Assembly (NCBI GenBank): GCA_964615375.1
Contig: CAZTOW010000045.1
Span: 16,800 to 80,799 of the forward strand
From: CAZKWG01 sp964615375
GTDB taxonomy: Bacteria > Myxococcota_A > UBA796 > CAZKWG01
Direction of reading: 5' to 3'
Length of the DNA stretch: 64,000 bases
Positions 33,670-41,577 of the stretch are shown here, piece after piece. The position numbers were made by a program, and so were the translations under genes. Within the stretch, counting starts at the first letter, position 1. Every line of letters starts with the position of its first letter. Below the pieces are notes generated by a model. The model did no database searches and was not told the DNA's origin. It saw nothing but the letters and a program-made list of their open reading frames with translations.

Positions 33670-35445
33670 TCAGGGGTCGGGCTGGGCCGGAGAGCTCGGG
33701 CGGTCGGGCGCGGGCGGCTCACCCACCAGGTCCAGGCGCGCCCCTCGCCGCCCTGCCATCCAGGGCACCAGCGCCACCGGCAGCCCCAGCGAGGCCACCT
33801 CGCGCAGCCAGGGTGCCTCGTGCGCTCGGCGGCTGACCAGCACCGGATCGCGGACCTGGAGCGGCGTCAGGCTCTGGTTCACCACCCAGGCGAAGGGGTG
33901 GATGTCCGCCCGCTCCAGGTCGCGCTGGAGGGCCCGCGCCTCGTGGACCGGGGTGGCCTCGGGCAGGGTGACCAGCAGGATCCGGGACCAGGCGGGATCG
34001 CGCAGCCGGGGCAGCAGCGCCCGCACCTCGGGCGGGGCGTCGCCGGTCTTCTTCAGCACCTCGCGGTGATAGCTCTCGGCGGCGTCCAGCAGCAGCAGCG
34101 TGTGGCCCGAGGGCGCCGTGTCCAGCACGACGAAGCCCGACGCGGCCCGCGCCACCGTGCGGGCGAAGGCGCGGAACACCGCGATCTCCTCGGTGCAGGG
34201 GCTCCGCAGATCCTCCTCCAGCAGCGCCCGCGCGGCAGGGTCGAGCGCGGCGCCCGCCGTCGCCAGCACCTCGGCGCTGTAGGCGGCGGTCTCCGCCTCG
34301 GGGTCGATCCGGCTCACGGTGACGCCCTCGACCGAGCCGCCCAGCGCCTCGGCGACGTGGGCCGCCGGGTCGGTGGTGCTCAGGTGGACGGCGTGCCCGC
34401 GCGCGGCCAGCGCCACCGCGATGGACACCGCCACGCTGGTCTTGCCCACGCCCCCCTTGCCCATCGTGAAGATCACGCCGTGACCGTCGGCCTCCAGCGC
34501 GGAGAGCAGGGAGGGCAGGCCGGGGAACACCGGGGCCGCGCCCTGAGCGATCGTGGCGGGCGCGCTCCCGCCGCCGAGCGCGCGCAGGGCCTCGAGCCCG
34601 ACCAGGCCGAAGGGCATCAGGCGCAGCTCCGCCCGGGGGAGGGCGCTCAGGCCCTCGGGCATGGCGGTCAGCGCCTCCCGTCCCCGGGCCTCCAGGGCGA
34701 GCGCCACCGGATCCGTCCGGTCGGTCGCCGAGAACAGCCCGTTGACCACGAGCTGCGCCCGGGTGATGCCCAGGGCCGCCAGCTCGCGCCGCGTCCGCTC
34801 CGCCTCGCGCAGCGCCGCCGCCTCGGGCCGGGTGACCAGGACAAGGGCCGTCCGCGCCCCGTCGCTCAGCGCCGCGCGGGCCTGGGCGTAGAGCGCGCGC
34901 TGGCCCGCCAGGCCGGAGAGCGGGCCCAGACAGGAGGTCCCGCCTACGTTGTCGTCCAGGAAGCCCGACCAGGCCGTCGGCAGCTCCAGCAGCCGCAGGG
35001 TGTGGCCCGTGGGCGCGGTGTCAAAGACGACGTGATCGAAGCCCGCCGTCGCCCCGGGCTCGCCGAGCAGGGCGGCGAACTGGTCGAAGGCGGCGATCTC
35101 GACGGTGCAGGCGCCCGAGAGCTGCTCCTCGATGCTGCGCAGCGCCGCCGCCGGAAGCACGCCCCGGTAGGGCCCGACCACGCGCTCCCGATAGGCGCGC
35201 GCCGCGGCCTCGGGATCGACGTTCATCGCCGAGAGCCCCGGCACGCCCGGCACCAGGAGCGGCGCGTCCCCCAGCGCGAGCCCCAGCACCTCGTCCAGGT
35301 TGCTGGCCGGATCCGTGCTGACCAGCAGCACCCGGCGCCCGCGCTCCGCCAGGCTCAGCGCCGTGGCGCTGGACACCGAGGTCTTGCCCACGCCGCCCTT
35401 GCCCGTGAAGAACAGGAAGCGCGGAGGATCGGGGTTCAGCAGCAC
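33670..35445 (-). CDS. arsA: ArsA, arsenite-stimulated ATPase (copy 2)
   Basis: I chose GTG 35445, which gives MLLNPDPPRFLFFTGKGGVG and a 10-base overlap with the end of arsD; the open frame further upstream is antisense-like shadow of arsD. It is 591 residues, with P-loops TGKGGVGKTSV and MGKGGVGKTSV, DTAPTGHTLRLL and DTAPSGHTLLLL signatures, and the metalloid-site Cys in LSGACTVEI, GTSCLGP and RSPCTEEI. The order arsR-arsD-arsA is the classic one, with ArsD handing arsenite to ArsA. The protein diverges widely from copy 1, so this is not a recent tandem duplication. Confidence 0.92.
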   Translation of the reverse strand: MLLNPDPPRFLFFTGKGGVGKTSVSSATALSLAERGRRVLLVSTDPASNLDEVLGLALGDAPLLVPGVPGLSAMNVDPEAAARAYRERVVGPYRGVLPAAALRSIEEQLSGACTVEIAAFDQFAALLGEPGATAGFDHVVFDTAPTGHTLRLLELPTAWSGFLDDNVGGTSCLGPLSGLAGQRALYAQARAALSDGARTALVLVTRPEAAALREAERTRRELAALGITRAQLVVNGLFSATDRTDPVALALEARGREALTAMPEGLSALPRAELRLMPFGLVGLEALRALGGGSAPATIAQGAAPVFPGLPSLLSALEADGHGVIFTMGKGGVGKTSVAVSIAVALAARGHAVHLSTTDPAAHVAEALGGSVEGVTVSRIDPEAETAAYSAEVLATAGAALDPAARALLEEDLRSPCTEEIAVFRAFARTVARAASGFVVLDTAPSGHTLLLLDAAESYHREVLKKTGDAPPEVRALLPRLRDPAWSRILLVTLPEATPVHEARALQRDLERADIHPFAWVVNQSLTPLQVRDPVLVSRRAHEAPWLREVASLGLPVALVPWMAGRRGARLDLVGEPPAPDRPSSPAQPDP

Positions 35446-35807
35446 GATCCACCGCCGGTCCCGGTCTTCGGCGCGCAGCAGCTCGCGGCCTGGGGCAGCT
35501 CCAAGGGCAGGCCCGCCAGCCGCGCCAGCACCCCGCGGGAGGGGTAGTGGCCCGTGGCGATCGTGGCGCCGCCCAGCTGCACCAGCGGCAGCGCCGCCTC
35601 CCCGAGGGTCTCCAGCGCGGCCCGCACGGTGGGCTCGACGAAGGCGCCCGGCTGCTGGGCGAGGTTGTAGCGCTCGATCGTGACGCCGCGGGCCGACAGC
35701 CAGGCCAGGTCGCCGGCGAAGCGGGCCAGCTCGGGATCGACGCTGGTGCCGCAGACGCCGGTGGCGCAACAGAGCGCGGGGTCGTAGACGCGGATGGTGA
35801 CGGACAT
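35436..35807 (-). CDS. arsD: ArsD, arsenite metallochaperone
   Basis: The 123-residue protein has the ArsD signature Cys: LCCATGVCG near the N-terminus (the As-binding triad) and C-terminal vicinal pairs in ASCCAPK and GSCC. The thioredoxin-like fold parts are visible (TIRVYDPA, VTIERYNLAQQPGAF, LPLVQLGGATIATGHYPSR). It would pass arsenite to the ArsA encoded immediately downstream, with which it overlaps by 10 bases. ArsR is 39 bases upstream. It probably also acts as a weak repressor, as in other ars operons. Confidence 0.93.
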   Translation of the reverse strand: MSVTIRVYDPALCCATGVCGTSVDPELARFAGDLAWLSARGVTIERYNLAQQPGAFVEPTVRAALETLGEAALPLVQLGGATIATGHYPSRGVLARLAGLPLELPQAASCCAPKTGTGGGSCC

Positions 35808-35846
35808 GGTGTTTCCCCCCAGTTCAGTGTTCGGCGCCCGGCCTGC

Positions 35847-36170
35847 TCAGAGCCGGGCGATCATCGACTTGAGCTCCGCGAGCGCGGCCGGCTCGACGCA
35901 GTAGGAGCGGCGCGGGCCGTCCACCTCGCCGCGGATGAGCCCCGCCTCGCGCAGCAGCGTGAGGTGCTGGCTCACCGTGCTGGCGGCCACCGGCAGCTGA
36001 TCGGCGATCTCCCCGGCGAAGCAGGACGCCTGGGCCAGCAGGAAGCGCAGGATCGCCACGCGGTGCGGGTGCCCCAGCGCCCGGCAGAGCGCGGCGAGGC
36101 GCTCATCGTCGAGGGGCAGCTCCGGCGGGACCGGCGCGCAGCAGGGCTCGTTGGCGGCTTGATTCGTCAT
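35847..36170 (-). CDS. arsR: ArsR/SmtB-family metalloregulator
   Basis: The 107-residue winged-helix repressor has ALGHPHRVAILRFLL, then SCFAGEIADQLPVAASTVSQ as the recognition helix-turn-helix, and GLIRGEVDGPRRSYCVEP as the wing. Cys residues at the N-terminus (EPCCAP), in SCFAG and in YCVEP are candidates for the As(III) site, which differs from the CVC motif of plasmid ArsR. It probably represses the arsR-arsD-arsA-DUF4336 unit until arsenite binds. Its ATG overlaps the stop of the MFS remnant (ATGA), so it was once translationally coupled to that transporter gene. An imperfect ATTCGTC / GACGAAAT inverted repeat covers the start codon (36162-36179). Confidence 0.9.
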   Translation of the reverse strand: MTNQAANEPCCAPVPPELPLDDERLAALCRALGHPHRVAILRFLLAQASCFAGEIADQLPVAASTVSQHLTLLREAGLIRGEVDGPRRSYCVEPAALAELKSMIARL

Positions 36171-36459
36171 TCGACGAAATACGTAATCCCTGGGAGCGGG
36201 TCCGGCAAGGGAGGCCCCTCAGATCGCGCGCGCCCCTTCGCCGCCTTCGAGGCCAGGGTCTCCCGCATCCGCGCCGCCACGACCAGGCCGGAGCCGAGGG
36301 TCAGCGCCGCGACCGCCCAGAGCGCCGCGCCCAGCCCGAAGGCGTCGGCCACGAGGCCGGCGAGCAGCGCGCCGACGGCGCTGGCCCGCCAGCTCGGGTG
36401 GGCCACGTCGCCGATCGCGGCCAGCTGGGTCGGGTACCCGCGAAGGACGACCTGGGCGC
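36167..36459 (-). pseudogene. MFS transporter, C-terminal remnant
   Basis: The frame reads YPTQLAAIGDVAHPSWRASA, then VGALLAGLVADAFGLGAALW and AALTLGSGLVVAARMRET. This is the last part of an MFS-type transporter of the kind found in ars clusters. About a dozen residues that normally sit between RASAVG and GALLAG are missing, so there is an internal deletion. The first nine or ten helices are gone: the coding resemblance ends near 36459, and repeat A copy 3 begins about 80 bases further. The remnant still overlaps arsR by four bases. It is therefore a dead transporter left in front of a live regulator. Confidence 0.7.
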
Positions 36460-36542
36460 CCCTTGACACGCCCGAGCCGGGATGCCGGGCGCGCTGTCCC
36501 GGTAGGAGCGAAGGCCAGGGCGGCGGGGGCGAACCGTGGCGC

Positions 36543-36671
36543 CTCGCCAAGACTCGACCCCCGGTCGCGCCTTGGCGCTTTCTTGCTGGTCGATAGCTCA
36601 CAGTCGGGCGTTTCCTGGGGTTCGATACTTCATGGACACGTCAACGCCCGACTGCTGTCGCTATCTCCCCG
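36543..36671. repeat. Dispersed repeat A, copy 3
   Basis: This is in the same orientation as copies 1 and 2, with TTCTTGCTGGTCGATAGCTC from 36581. The right-hand inverted repeat is perfect here (CAGTCGGGCGTT with AACGCCCGACTG). It lies between the MFS remnant and the 3' end of dxr and marks a sharp change from high-GC ars genes to the lower-GC operon. Confidence 0.75.
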
Positions 36672-36672
36672 C

Positions 36673-36718
36673 ATCCCGTTCGGAGCGCGTATATCAACGC
36701 GCTCCTGCTCGTGATGGC
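36673..36718. repeat. Palindrome D, copy 3
   Basis: The right arm (ACGCGCTCCTGCTCGTGATG) matches the other D copies. The left arm, GTTCGGAGCGCGT, is partly decayed. It stands four bases from the stop of the minus-strand dxr gene, so it may act as a terminator. Confidence 0.5.
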
Positions 36719-36721
36719 TCC

Positions 36722-37966
36722 CTAAGGCCGGCGATCTCGCAAGAGCTGGGTCGACAGCTCCCGAGCCATTTCGTCGCCCGCGAGGACGTCGGCGAGCGAT
36801 TGTACAGCGAATGTTGGTATTCGTGCGAGCGCGTCTCGCACCGAATCGACGATATCAAGGTAGGTTATCTCCCCCCCAAGAAATGCTCTGACGGCGACTT
36901 CGTTTGCAGCATTGTAGATGATCGGTCCAGACGGACCCAGAGACAGGCTGTCATGGGCCAGAAGAATGGCGCCAAATCGTTCATGATCAACCTCATGAAA
37001 TGTCAGGCTCGTCATCTCGGGGAGCCCAAGAGACAGGTCTGGCAGGTCAAGCCGGTGAGGCCAACCCAAGGCCACGGCTATCGGTACGCGCATATCATGC
37101 ATCCCAAGTTGAGATAGGACGCTCCCGTCGCGCATGTAGACCAGAGCGTGGACGATGGCCTCGGGATGAACCAGCACCCCGATATGCTCACTCGGAAGAC
37201 CGAAGAGATAATGTGCCTCGATCACCTCCAGCCCCTTGTTGACGAGCGTCGCGCTGTCGACCGAGATCTTCGGCCCCATCTTCCACTTCGGATGTTGAAC
37301 AGCATCCGCTGGTGACACCGTCTTCAGCTGCTCCATGGTGTGCGTGCGGAAAGGCCCGCCGCTGGCTGTCAACGCAACCCGAGAAACCTCCGTGATTCGA
37401 CAGCGTGAGAGCAGCTGGAACAATCCGCTGTGTTCGGAGTCCACAGGTATCACCCGGCCGCCACCGGTGGCGGCCTCGCTCATGATCAGTGTACCTGCGC
37501 ATACGATCGCCTCCTTGTTCGCCATCGCGACGGTCGCGCCTCGGCGGAGGGCTGCCACCGTAGGTTCCAGAGCAGCAAAGCCGACGATTGCGGACATTAC
37601 CCAGCTCGTCGGTCGAGACGCCGCCTCGATGACAGCGGCCTGTCCAGCGGCTACTTCAACGCCTGACCCAGCGAGCGCATCCTTCAAGTCGCCATAGCGA
37701 CGCTCGTCGCCAACTACGGCCAGGGTCGGTCGAACCCGCAGAGCTTGCTCCGCCAGGAGCGAGACATTGCTCATCGCGGTGAGGGCCTCGACACGTATCT
37801 CAGGATACCTGCGAAGTAATGAGAGGGTCTGAACGCCGATGGTTCCGGTGGAGCCCAGTATCGTCGCGCTGCACGGTAGGGATTGGAGGGGATCTGAAGG
37901 CGCGTCCTCTCCGATCAGGCGCTCCGAGGGCTTGTGGCCCGCCGGGGGAGGCAGATCATGGCGCAT
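36722..37966 (-). CDS. dxr: 1-deoxy-D-xylulose 5-phosphate reductoisomerase
   Basis: ATG 37966 gives a 414-residue protein; the start overlaps the end of the TIR gene by 11 bases. All hallmark motifs are present: NADPH loop ILGSTGTIG, metal/substrate site PVDSEHSGLFQ, ASGGPFR, HPKWKMGPKISVDSATLVN, LGMHDMRVPIAVAL and the closing YNAANEVAVRAFL. It should convert DXP to MEP, the committed step of the MEP isoprenoid pathway, using NADPH and a divalent metal. The first 30 residues are an extension beyond the usual start of the fold. It is unusual to find dxr as the last gene of a tight operon with a TIR effector, in sequence of lower GC than its surroundings. It may be the only dxr of the genome or an acquired extra copy. 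Confidence 0.92.
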   Translation of the reverse strand: MRHDLPPPAGHKPSERLIGEDAPSDPLQSLPCSATILGSTGTIGVQTLSLLRRYPEIRVEALTAMSNVSLLAEQALRVRPTLAVVGDERRYGDLKDALAGSGVEVAAGQAAVIEAASRPTSWVMSAIVGFAALEPTVAALRRGATVAMANKEAIVCAGTLIMSEAATGGGRVIPVDSEHSGLFQLLSRCRITEVSRVALTASGGPFRTHTMEQLKTVSPADAVQHPKWKMGPKISVDSATLVNKGLEVIEAHYLFGLPSEHIGVLVHPEAIVHALVYMRDGSVLSQLGMHDMRVPIAVALGWPHRLDLPDLSLGLPEMTSLTFHEVDHERFGAILLAHDSLSLGPSGPIIYNAANEVAVRAFLGGEITYLDIVDSVRDALARIPTFAVQSLADVLAGDEMARELSTQLLRDRRP

Positions 37967-39473
37967 GTTCAAACAGTCGCTCCAGTTCGGCTCGAATCTG
38001 ATCCTTCGCGCTGTCGAGCCCGGATGAGACATTGAGGTACAGCACGCCCGAGAGGTCACTCGGGAGCTTCAGCGGGCCCCGGTAGAGCAGGATTACCCGT
38101 CCAGACTTGCGACCGAACTTGCCGACGAAGTACCCGAGCTCAAATATGACGTTCTGGCGAGCCTGCCGGTTGGACCTCGATGTCGCAGGATCGAGACGCG
38201 TGTCGTCAGGTGTGAGGAGGATGAATGCGACGTTGCATAGTCCGCCTTCTTCTTCGAACTTCTCGATGATGGTCCTCCCTGTGTTCGGGCGTTCGAGCAG
38301 AACGACTGGCTCCTGAGTGTGGAGGCGGTTCTGCAGGAAGTTCTTGAGCTGTTCTCGAAGCAGCACGTCGTGCCCATGCACGATGAAGGGCCGAACCTGT
38401 TGCATCATCAGACTCCTTATGGCTGGGCGATGAAGCGCCATGGGGTTGAGATCGACGGATAGCGCGTGAGCATGGGCAGCGTCGCTCATCGGGGATGGCG
38501 CATCGTCATGAAGGATGTGGTTGATCTGCGAGGCCTCGCCCGTCAGGAGCATCGGCAGGAGCTCGAGGGCTACACCATGTGCGTGTCGAAGGCGCGCATC
38601 GCTTGCGATGAGTGTGTACTTTGCGCTGGTGCTGCAAGTCATGTATTGGAAGCCGAACGGCCAGATGACTGGTGCGGTCGCCATGAAGGGCTCCATGCCA
38701 GCGCCGAGCCGCGCGACGGCCCCGGTTATGTCGAACAGCTCGCGCGAAGCGCACAGGAAGACCAACGCGCGCGCGGTGTTCCCCGTCGAGCTGTGAGCAG
38801 CCGCGACGCCTGCCAACAGGTGGGCATACTTCAGTGTTGGGGGGAAGTACGGCGAGGCCTCTGGTGGGTTCGCTGCGAAGTTCTCGGCTGCCAGATGGAA
38901 TTGCGCGATGGCTGCGTGTGCCTTCTTCGCGAGGAGTAGAAGATGTGCGTAGACGAAACACCCGTTGCCGCGCTCATGGCCTGGCGTGTCAGCGAGCTCA
39001 TAATGCGCATCGAAGGCAGATCGCCACGCCGAACCTGCGGCGCTCTCGGCCAGCGCCGCGCGCCATAACAGCGAAAGGTTGGTCCGATTCGGCCTCGCCT
39101 CGGCTGCGCGGAGTGCATGTCGCAGATCGAACTCCGGGCGGCCCGTCTGGCCGAGCTGGAAGTGTATCTTGCTGTCAATGAATGCGAGAGCCGGATGAAG
39201 AGGGCGATCATTCCCTGCAGTTCCGTCCTGCGCGCGCGCGATGGCCTCGGATGCGATGCGAATGTGTCCACAGGACTGTGCGACCGCCGCGACGGCGTGT
39301 ATCCTTACGAGTCTGTGTGACGGGTGCAGTGATTCAATTGAAGGAGGCGCGAGGAGCAGGCGATCAAGGACCCAGGGAACCGGATGGTTCCGTAGCGATG
39401 CCGAGATCCAGCGCCACAGACTTGGAGCATCGGTCGCGAGCAGGAGGTGTTGTTCATGCTCAGCGGTCTTCAT
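37956..39473 (-). CDS. Helical-repeat protein with C-terminal TIR-like (CAP12/Pycsar type) domain
   Basis: In this 505-residue protein, residues about 1-350 are helices of TPR-like character (paired Ala-rich helices such as YAHLLLLAKKAHAAIAQFHLA). Residues 364-505 match the predicted nucleotide-binding TIR-like domain seen in CBASS Cap12 and Pycsar effectors: RPFIVHGHDVLLREQL, ERPNTGRTIIEKFEE, FILLTPDD, RQARQNVIFELGYFVGKFGR with the catalytic-type Glu, LPSDLSGVLYLNV. Such domains degrade NAD+ when activated and cause growth arrest or cell death in phage defence. The helical part is probably the sensor or assembly module. No cyclase is nearby. It starts one base after yjbQ and overlaps dxr, so the three are cotranscribed. 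Confidence 0.85.
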   Translation of the reverse strand: MKTAEHEQHLLLATDAPSLWRWISASLRNHPVPWVLDRLLLAPPSIESLHPSHRLVRIHAVAAVAQSCGHIRIASEAIARAQDGTAGNDRPLHPALAFIDSKIHFQLGQTGRPEFDLRHALRAAEARPNRTNLSLLWRAALAESAAGSAWRSAFDAHYELADTPGHERGNGCFVYAHLLLLAKKAHAAIAQFHLAAENFAANPPEASPYFPPTLKYAHLLAGVAAAHSSTGNTARALVFLCASRELFDITGAVARLGAGMEPFMATAPVIWPFGFQYMTCSTSAKYTLIASDARLRHAHGVALELLPMLLTGEASQINHILHDDAPSPMSDAAHAHALSVDLNPMALHRPAIRSLMMQQVRPFIVHGHDVLLREQLKNFLQNRLHTQEPVVLLERPNTGRTIIEKFEEEGGLCNVAFILLTPDDTRLDPATSRSNRQARQNVIFELGYFVGKFGRKSGRVILLYRGPLKLPSDLSGVLYLNVSSGLDSAKDQIRAELERLFEHAP

Positions 39474-39474
39474 G

Positions 39475-40083
39475 TCAGGCCATCGTTCGGGATGTCAGAC
39501 AGACACCCGCTCCCTGCACGTGGGCGATGACGGTACGACGCCGCGGACGGTCAAGTTCGACAAACAGGACTCGCTGCCAGCGGCCGAGCAACAGGTCCTG
39601 GCCGGCGATTGGAATGGAGATGCTTGGGCTACCCATGAAGGCATGCCTGCAGTGCGCGTGGCCGTTGATGGGTTCGCCCTCTACAAGGTTCTCCGTGCGG
39701 CGTGCGTGATCGTCATGGTCATAAGGCGCCAGCTGTGGGGCGAAATGGTCCAGCTTTCTCGAGAGATCGTTGAGGTGGCCGGACTCGGACTCCGCGATCA
39801 GCAGAGTCGCCGTCGTGTGCTGTGTCATGACCGTCAGCTGGCCATGTCGAACCGCCGAGCGCTCCACGACGGCGTTGAGGATGTCGGTGAGATCGAGGAA
39901 GTCGTAGGTGCATTCGGTTGAGAACGTGATCGCCTCCGTGAGGGCCGGAGGTGCTGCGGAGTGCGCGAGGACCTGAGTAGACGGTGAGGGGCGACGCACG
40001 GGGGACCATGGTGTGCGCACTGGCTGCTGTGTCGATTGGTTGGATTCAAGTGGGTCGGGAGGTTTGGGGCTACGCGATGTCAC
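39475..40083 (-). CDS. yjbQ: YjbQ / UPF0047 family protein
   Basis: I prefer GTG 40083, five bases after AGGAGAG; the open frame also reaches an ATG at 40125 without a good ribosome site. After a Pro/Ser-rich N-terminal stretch of about 50 residues, which is unusual for the family, the conserved core follows: FSTECTYDFLDLTDI, GQLTVMTQHTTATLLI, ESESGHLNDL, NGHAHCRHAFMGSP and GRWQRVLFVELD. The conserved His and Glu residues form the family's putative active site. Members have been linked to a weak thiamine-phosphate synthase activity, but the physiological role is unclear. It is the first gene of the yjbQ-TIR-dxr operon. DXP, the substrate of Dxr, is also a precursor of the thiamine thiazole ring. 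Confidence 0.88.
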   Translation of the reverse strand: MTSRSPKPPDPLESNQSTQQPVRTPWSPVRRPSPSTQVLAHSAAPPALTEAITFSTECTYDFLDLTDILNAVVERSAVRHGQLTVMTQHTTATLLIAESESGHLNDLSRKLDHFAPQLAPYDHDDHARRTENLVEGEPINGHAHCRHAFMGSPSISIPIAGQDLLLGRWQRVLFVELDRPRRRTVIAHVQGAGVCLTSRTMA

Positions 40084-40214
40084 CTGAGCTCTCCTAGTCA
40101 TAGTCGATTCAGTAAATATTCGCACTCCTTGGGAGGTGCAAGCGGCGTGCGGACTTGACCCGATCTCGTGGACACCTTCGAACGAACGAGGAAGCGTGTC
40201 CTGATGCTGAGCTG

Positions 40215-40385
40215 GACGCCTTCGAGGCGAACCTGCCCCGCGTCGGCGTGCGCGCGCTCGGCGAGGGGAGGATGAGCATCGACTACCGGCGGGGCTACCA
40301 CGGGGTCATGGTGGAGGACCCGGATCGGGTCCTGGTGGAGGTGGTGTGGCATGATCCGCACTACTACTCCGCAGCTCCTGCGTGA
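40215..40385 (+). pseudogene. Glyoxalase/VOC-domain C-terminal fragment
   Basis: The frame reads YRRGYHGVMVEDPDRVLVEV followed by VWHDPHYY and a stop. This is the end of a vicinal-oxygen-chelate (glyoxalase/bleomycin-resistance) domain, including the metal-ligand Glu. The N-terminal three quarters of such a protein is missing, so this is a gene remnant stranded between the yjbQ operon and the IS66 remnant. Any expression would be fortuitous. No other feature is seen between 40084 and 40214. Confidence 0.55.
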
Positions 40386-40557
40386 TTTGGACTCGGCGAT
40401 GGTCGGAAGCGTCGTGTACCCCTACTCGGCCCACCAGAACCCCAGCGCGCAGGCGTCAACCCAACTCCTTCCGTGGGCCAGCGATCGACTGGAGTGTACA
40501 TCCTCGCCTTCCCCCCCTTGCAGCGCAGGCCCGAACCGAGCAGCGCCGGCCCGAGGC

Positions 40558-41279
40558 TCAGGCGCTCTTGGCAGCCGCCCTGGCGAGCTCGTCGTCGGTG
40601 GGCAAGGCGAAGGGAAGGACGACGGCCTTCGGATCCTGGAGGGCCTGACGGGCGGCGATGCAGAGGTGGGCGGCGGGGTTCACGCCGCAGCGCTCGGCGG
40701 ACCCGATGAGGCCGTAGAAGAGGGCGGCGACCCTGGTGGTTGTTCCGGCCGAGCACGAGGTCTCGAAGGGCCTGCTCGCTGTGGTTGTTTTCGAGCGGCA
40801 CGGTGGGGTAGTCGAGGAAGAGCAGGAGGCTGTCCCAGCGGTTGAGCGCGTACTGGACGGCCTCGTGGAGCGCGGTCGGATGGTCCTCAGTTTTGTCAGC
40901 CAGGCGTGGACGCGCTCGGTGATGGGCCTGGACTGCTCGTGGCGCAGCGCGAGCCACCGGAGGAGGCGCTCTTCGGGAGGTGCCTCGCCGGCGAGGGCCT
41001 CGACGGCGTAGAGCTCTCCGATGAGGTCGAGGATCTCGGCGACCTCGGGGTAGTGCTTCTGGATCTTGAAGAAGTTGCGGCGCAGCGCACCGCCAGACGC
41101 TCCGTGATGATCTTCAGCTCCAACTCCAGCTGGGCCTTGGCTTCGCCCCGCGCGATCGCCAGATCGGCGCGAATCTCCGAGACCCGCTCGTACAGCACGC
41201 GGTTCTCGGCCATCAGCACCTGCGCGACCATGCGCCGATGCTCGATGTCTTGCGTGCGGGCGATCAGGGCGGGATCCAC
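40558..41279 (-). mobile_element. IS66-family transposase remnant, multiply frameshifted
   Basis: Reading the minus strand across frames gives an N-terminal coiled region (VDPALIARTQDIEHRRMVAQ), then FFKIQKHYPEVAEILDLIGE with LYAVEALAGEAPPEERLLR, then ALHEAVQYALNRWDSLLLFL with VPLENNHSEQALRDLVLGRN (the last part of the DDE domain, with its Glu). It ends ERCGVNPAAHLCIAARQALQ to a stop at 40558. At least three frame changes are needed. Most of the catalytic core between the N-terminal coil and the C-terminus is deleted. I see no flanking terminal inverted repeats or target duplication. It is an inactive fossil that marks past insertion activity at the edge of the yjbQ-TIR-dxr block. Confidence 0.7.
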
Positions 41280-41577
41280 ACCCCCTCCTACCCAGAGGGC
41301 GCGGCGACGGGTCGGGAGGGGGGGCGAGGATGTACGTGACAACCCGCCCAGCACCCCAGCGATCGTCCGTCGATCCCCTGCGTCGCGCACCAGTTCGACA
41401 ACGACCGCTTCGACGCTCGCCACGCTGGCACGGCCTCCGACGCCTTCACCTTCCTGCGACCGCTGGGCATGACCGACCTCCAACAAGAAGGTCACATCGA
41501 CGCGAACGGCCGGATACCCCGGAGGACTGGGGGGTCACCGGGGTGCGGTCACGCAAAGCCCCGCTCCGGTCTCCGCC

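Noticed and set aside
36167..36601. ORF beginning MSYRPARKRQGATGGRVLA as the true start of the MFS gene
   Set aside because: That N-terminus is the translation of repeat A. The same peptide appears opposite copy 1 (5720), so it is not native to the transporter.
5661..36671. Repeat A as integron attC sites
   Set aside because: The position after gene ends is suggestive, but I see no GTTRRRY / RYYYAAC core pair at the ends and no integron integrase in the window, so I report it only as an unnamed repeat.
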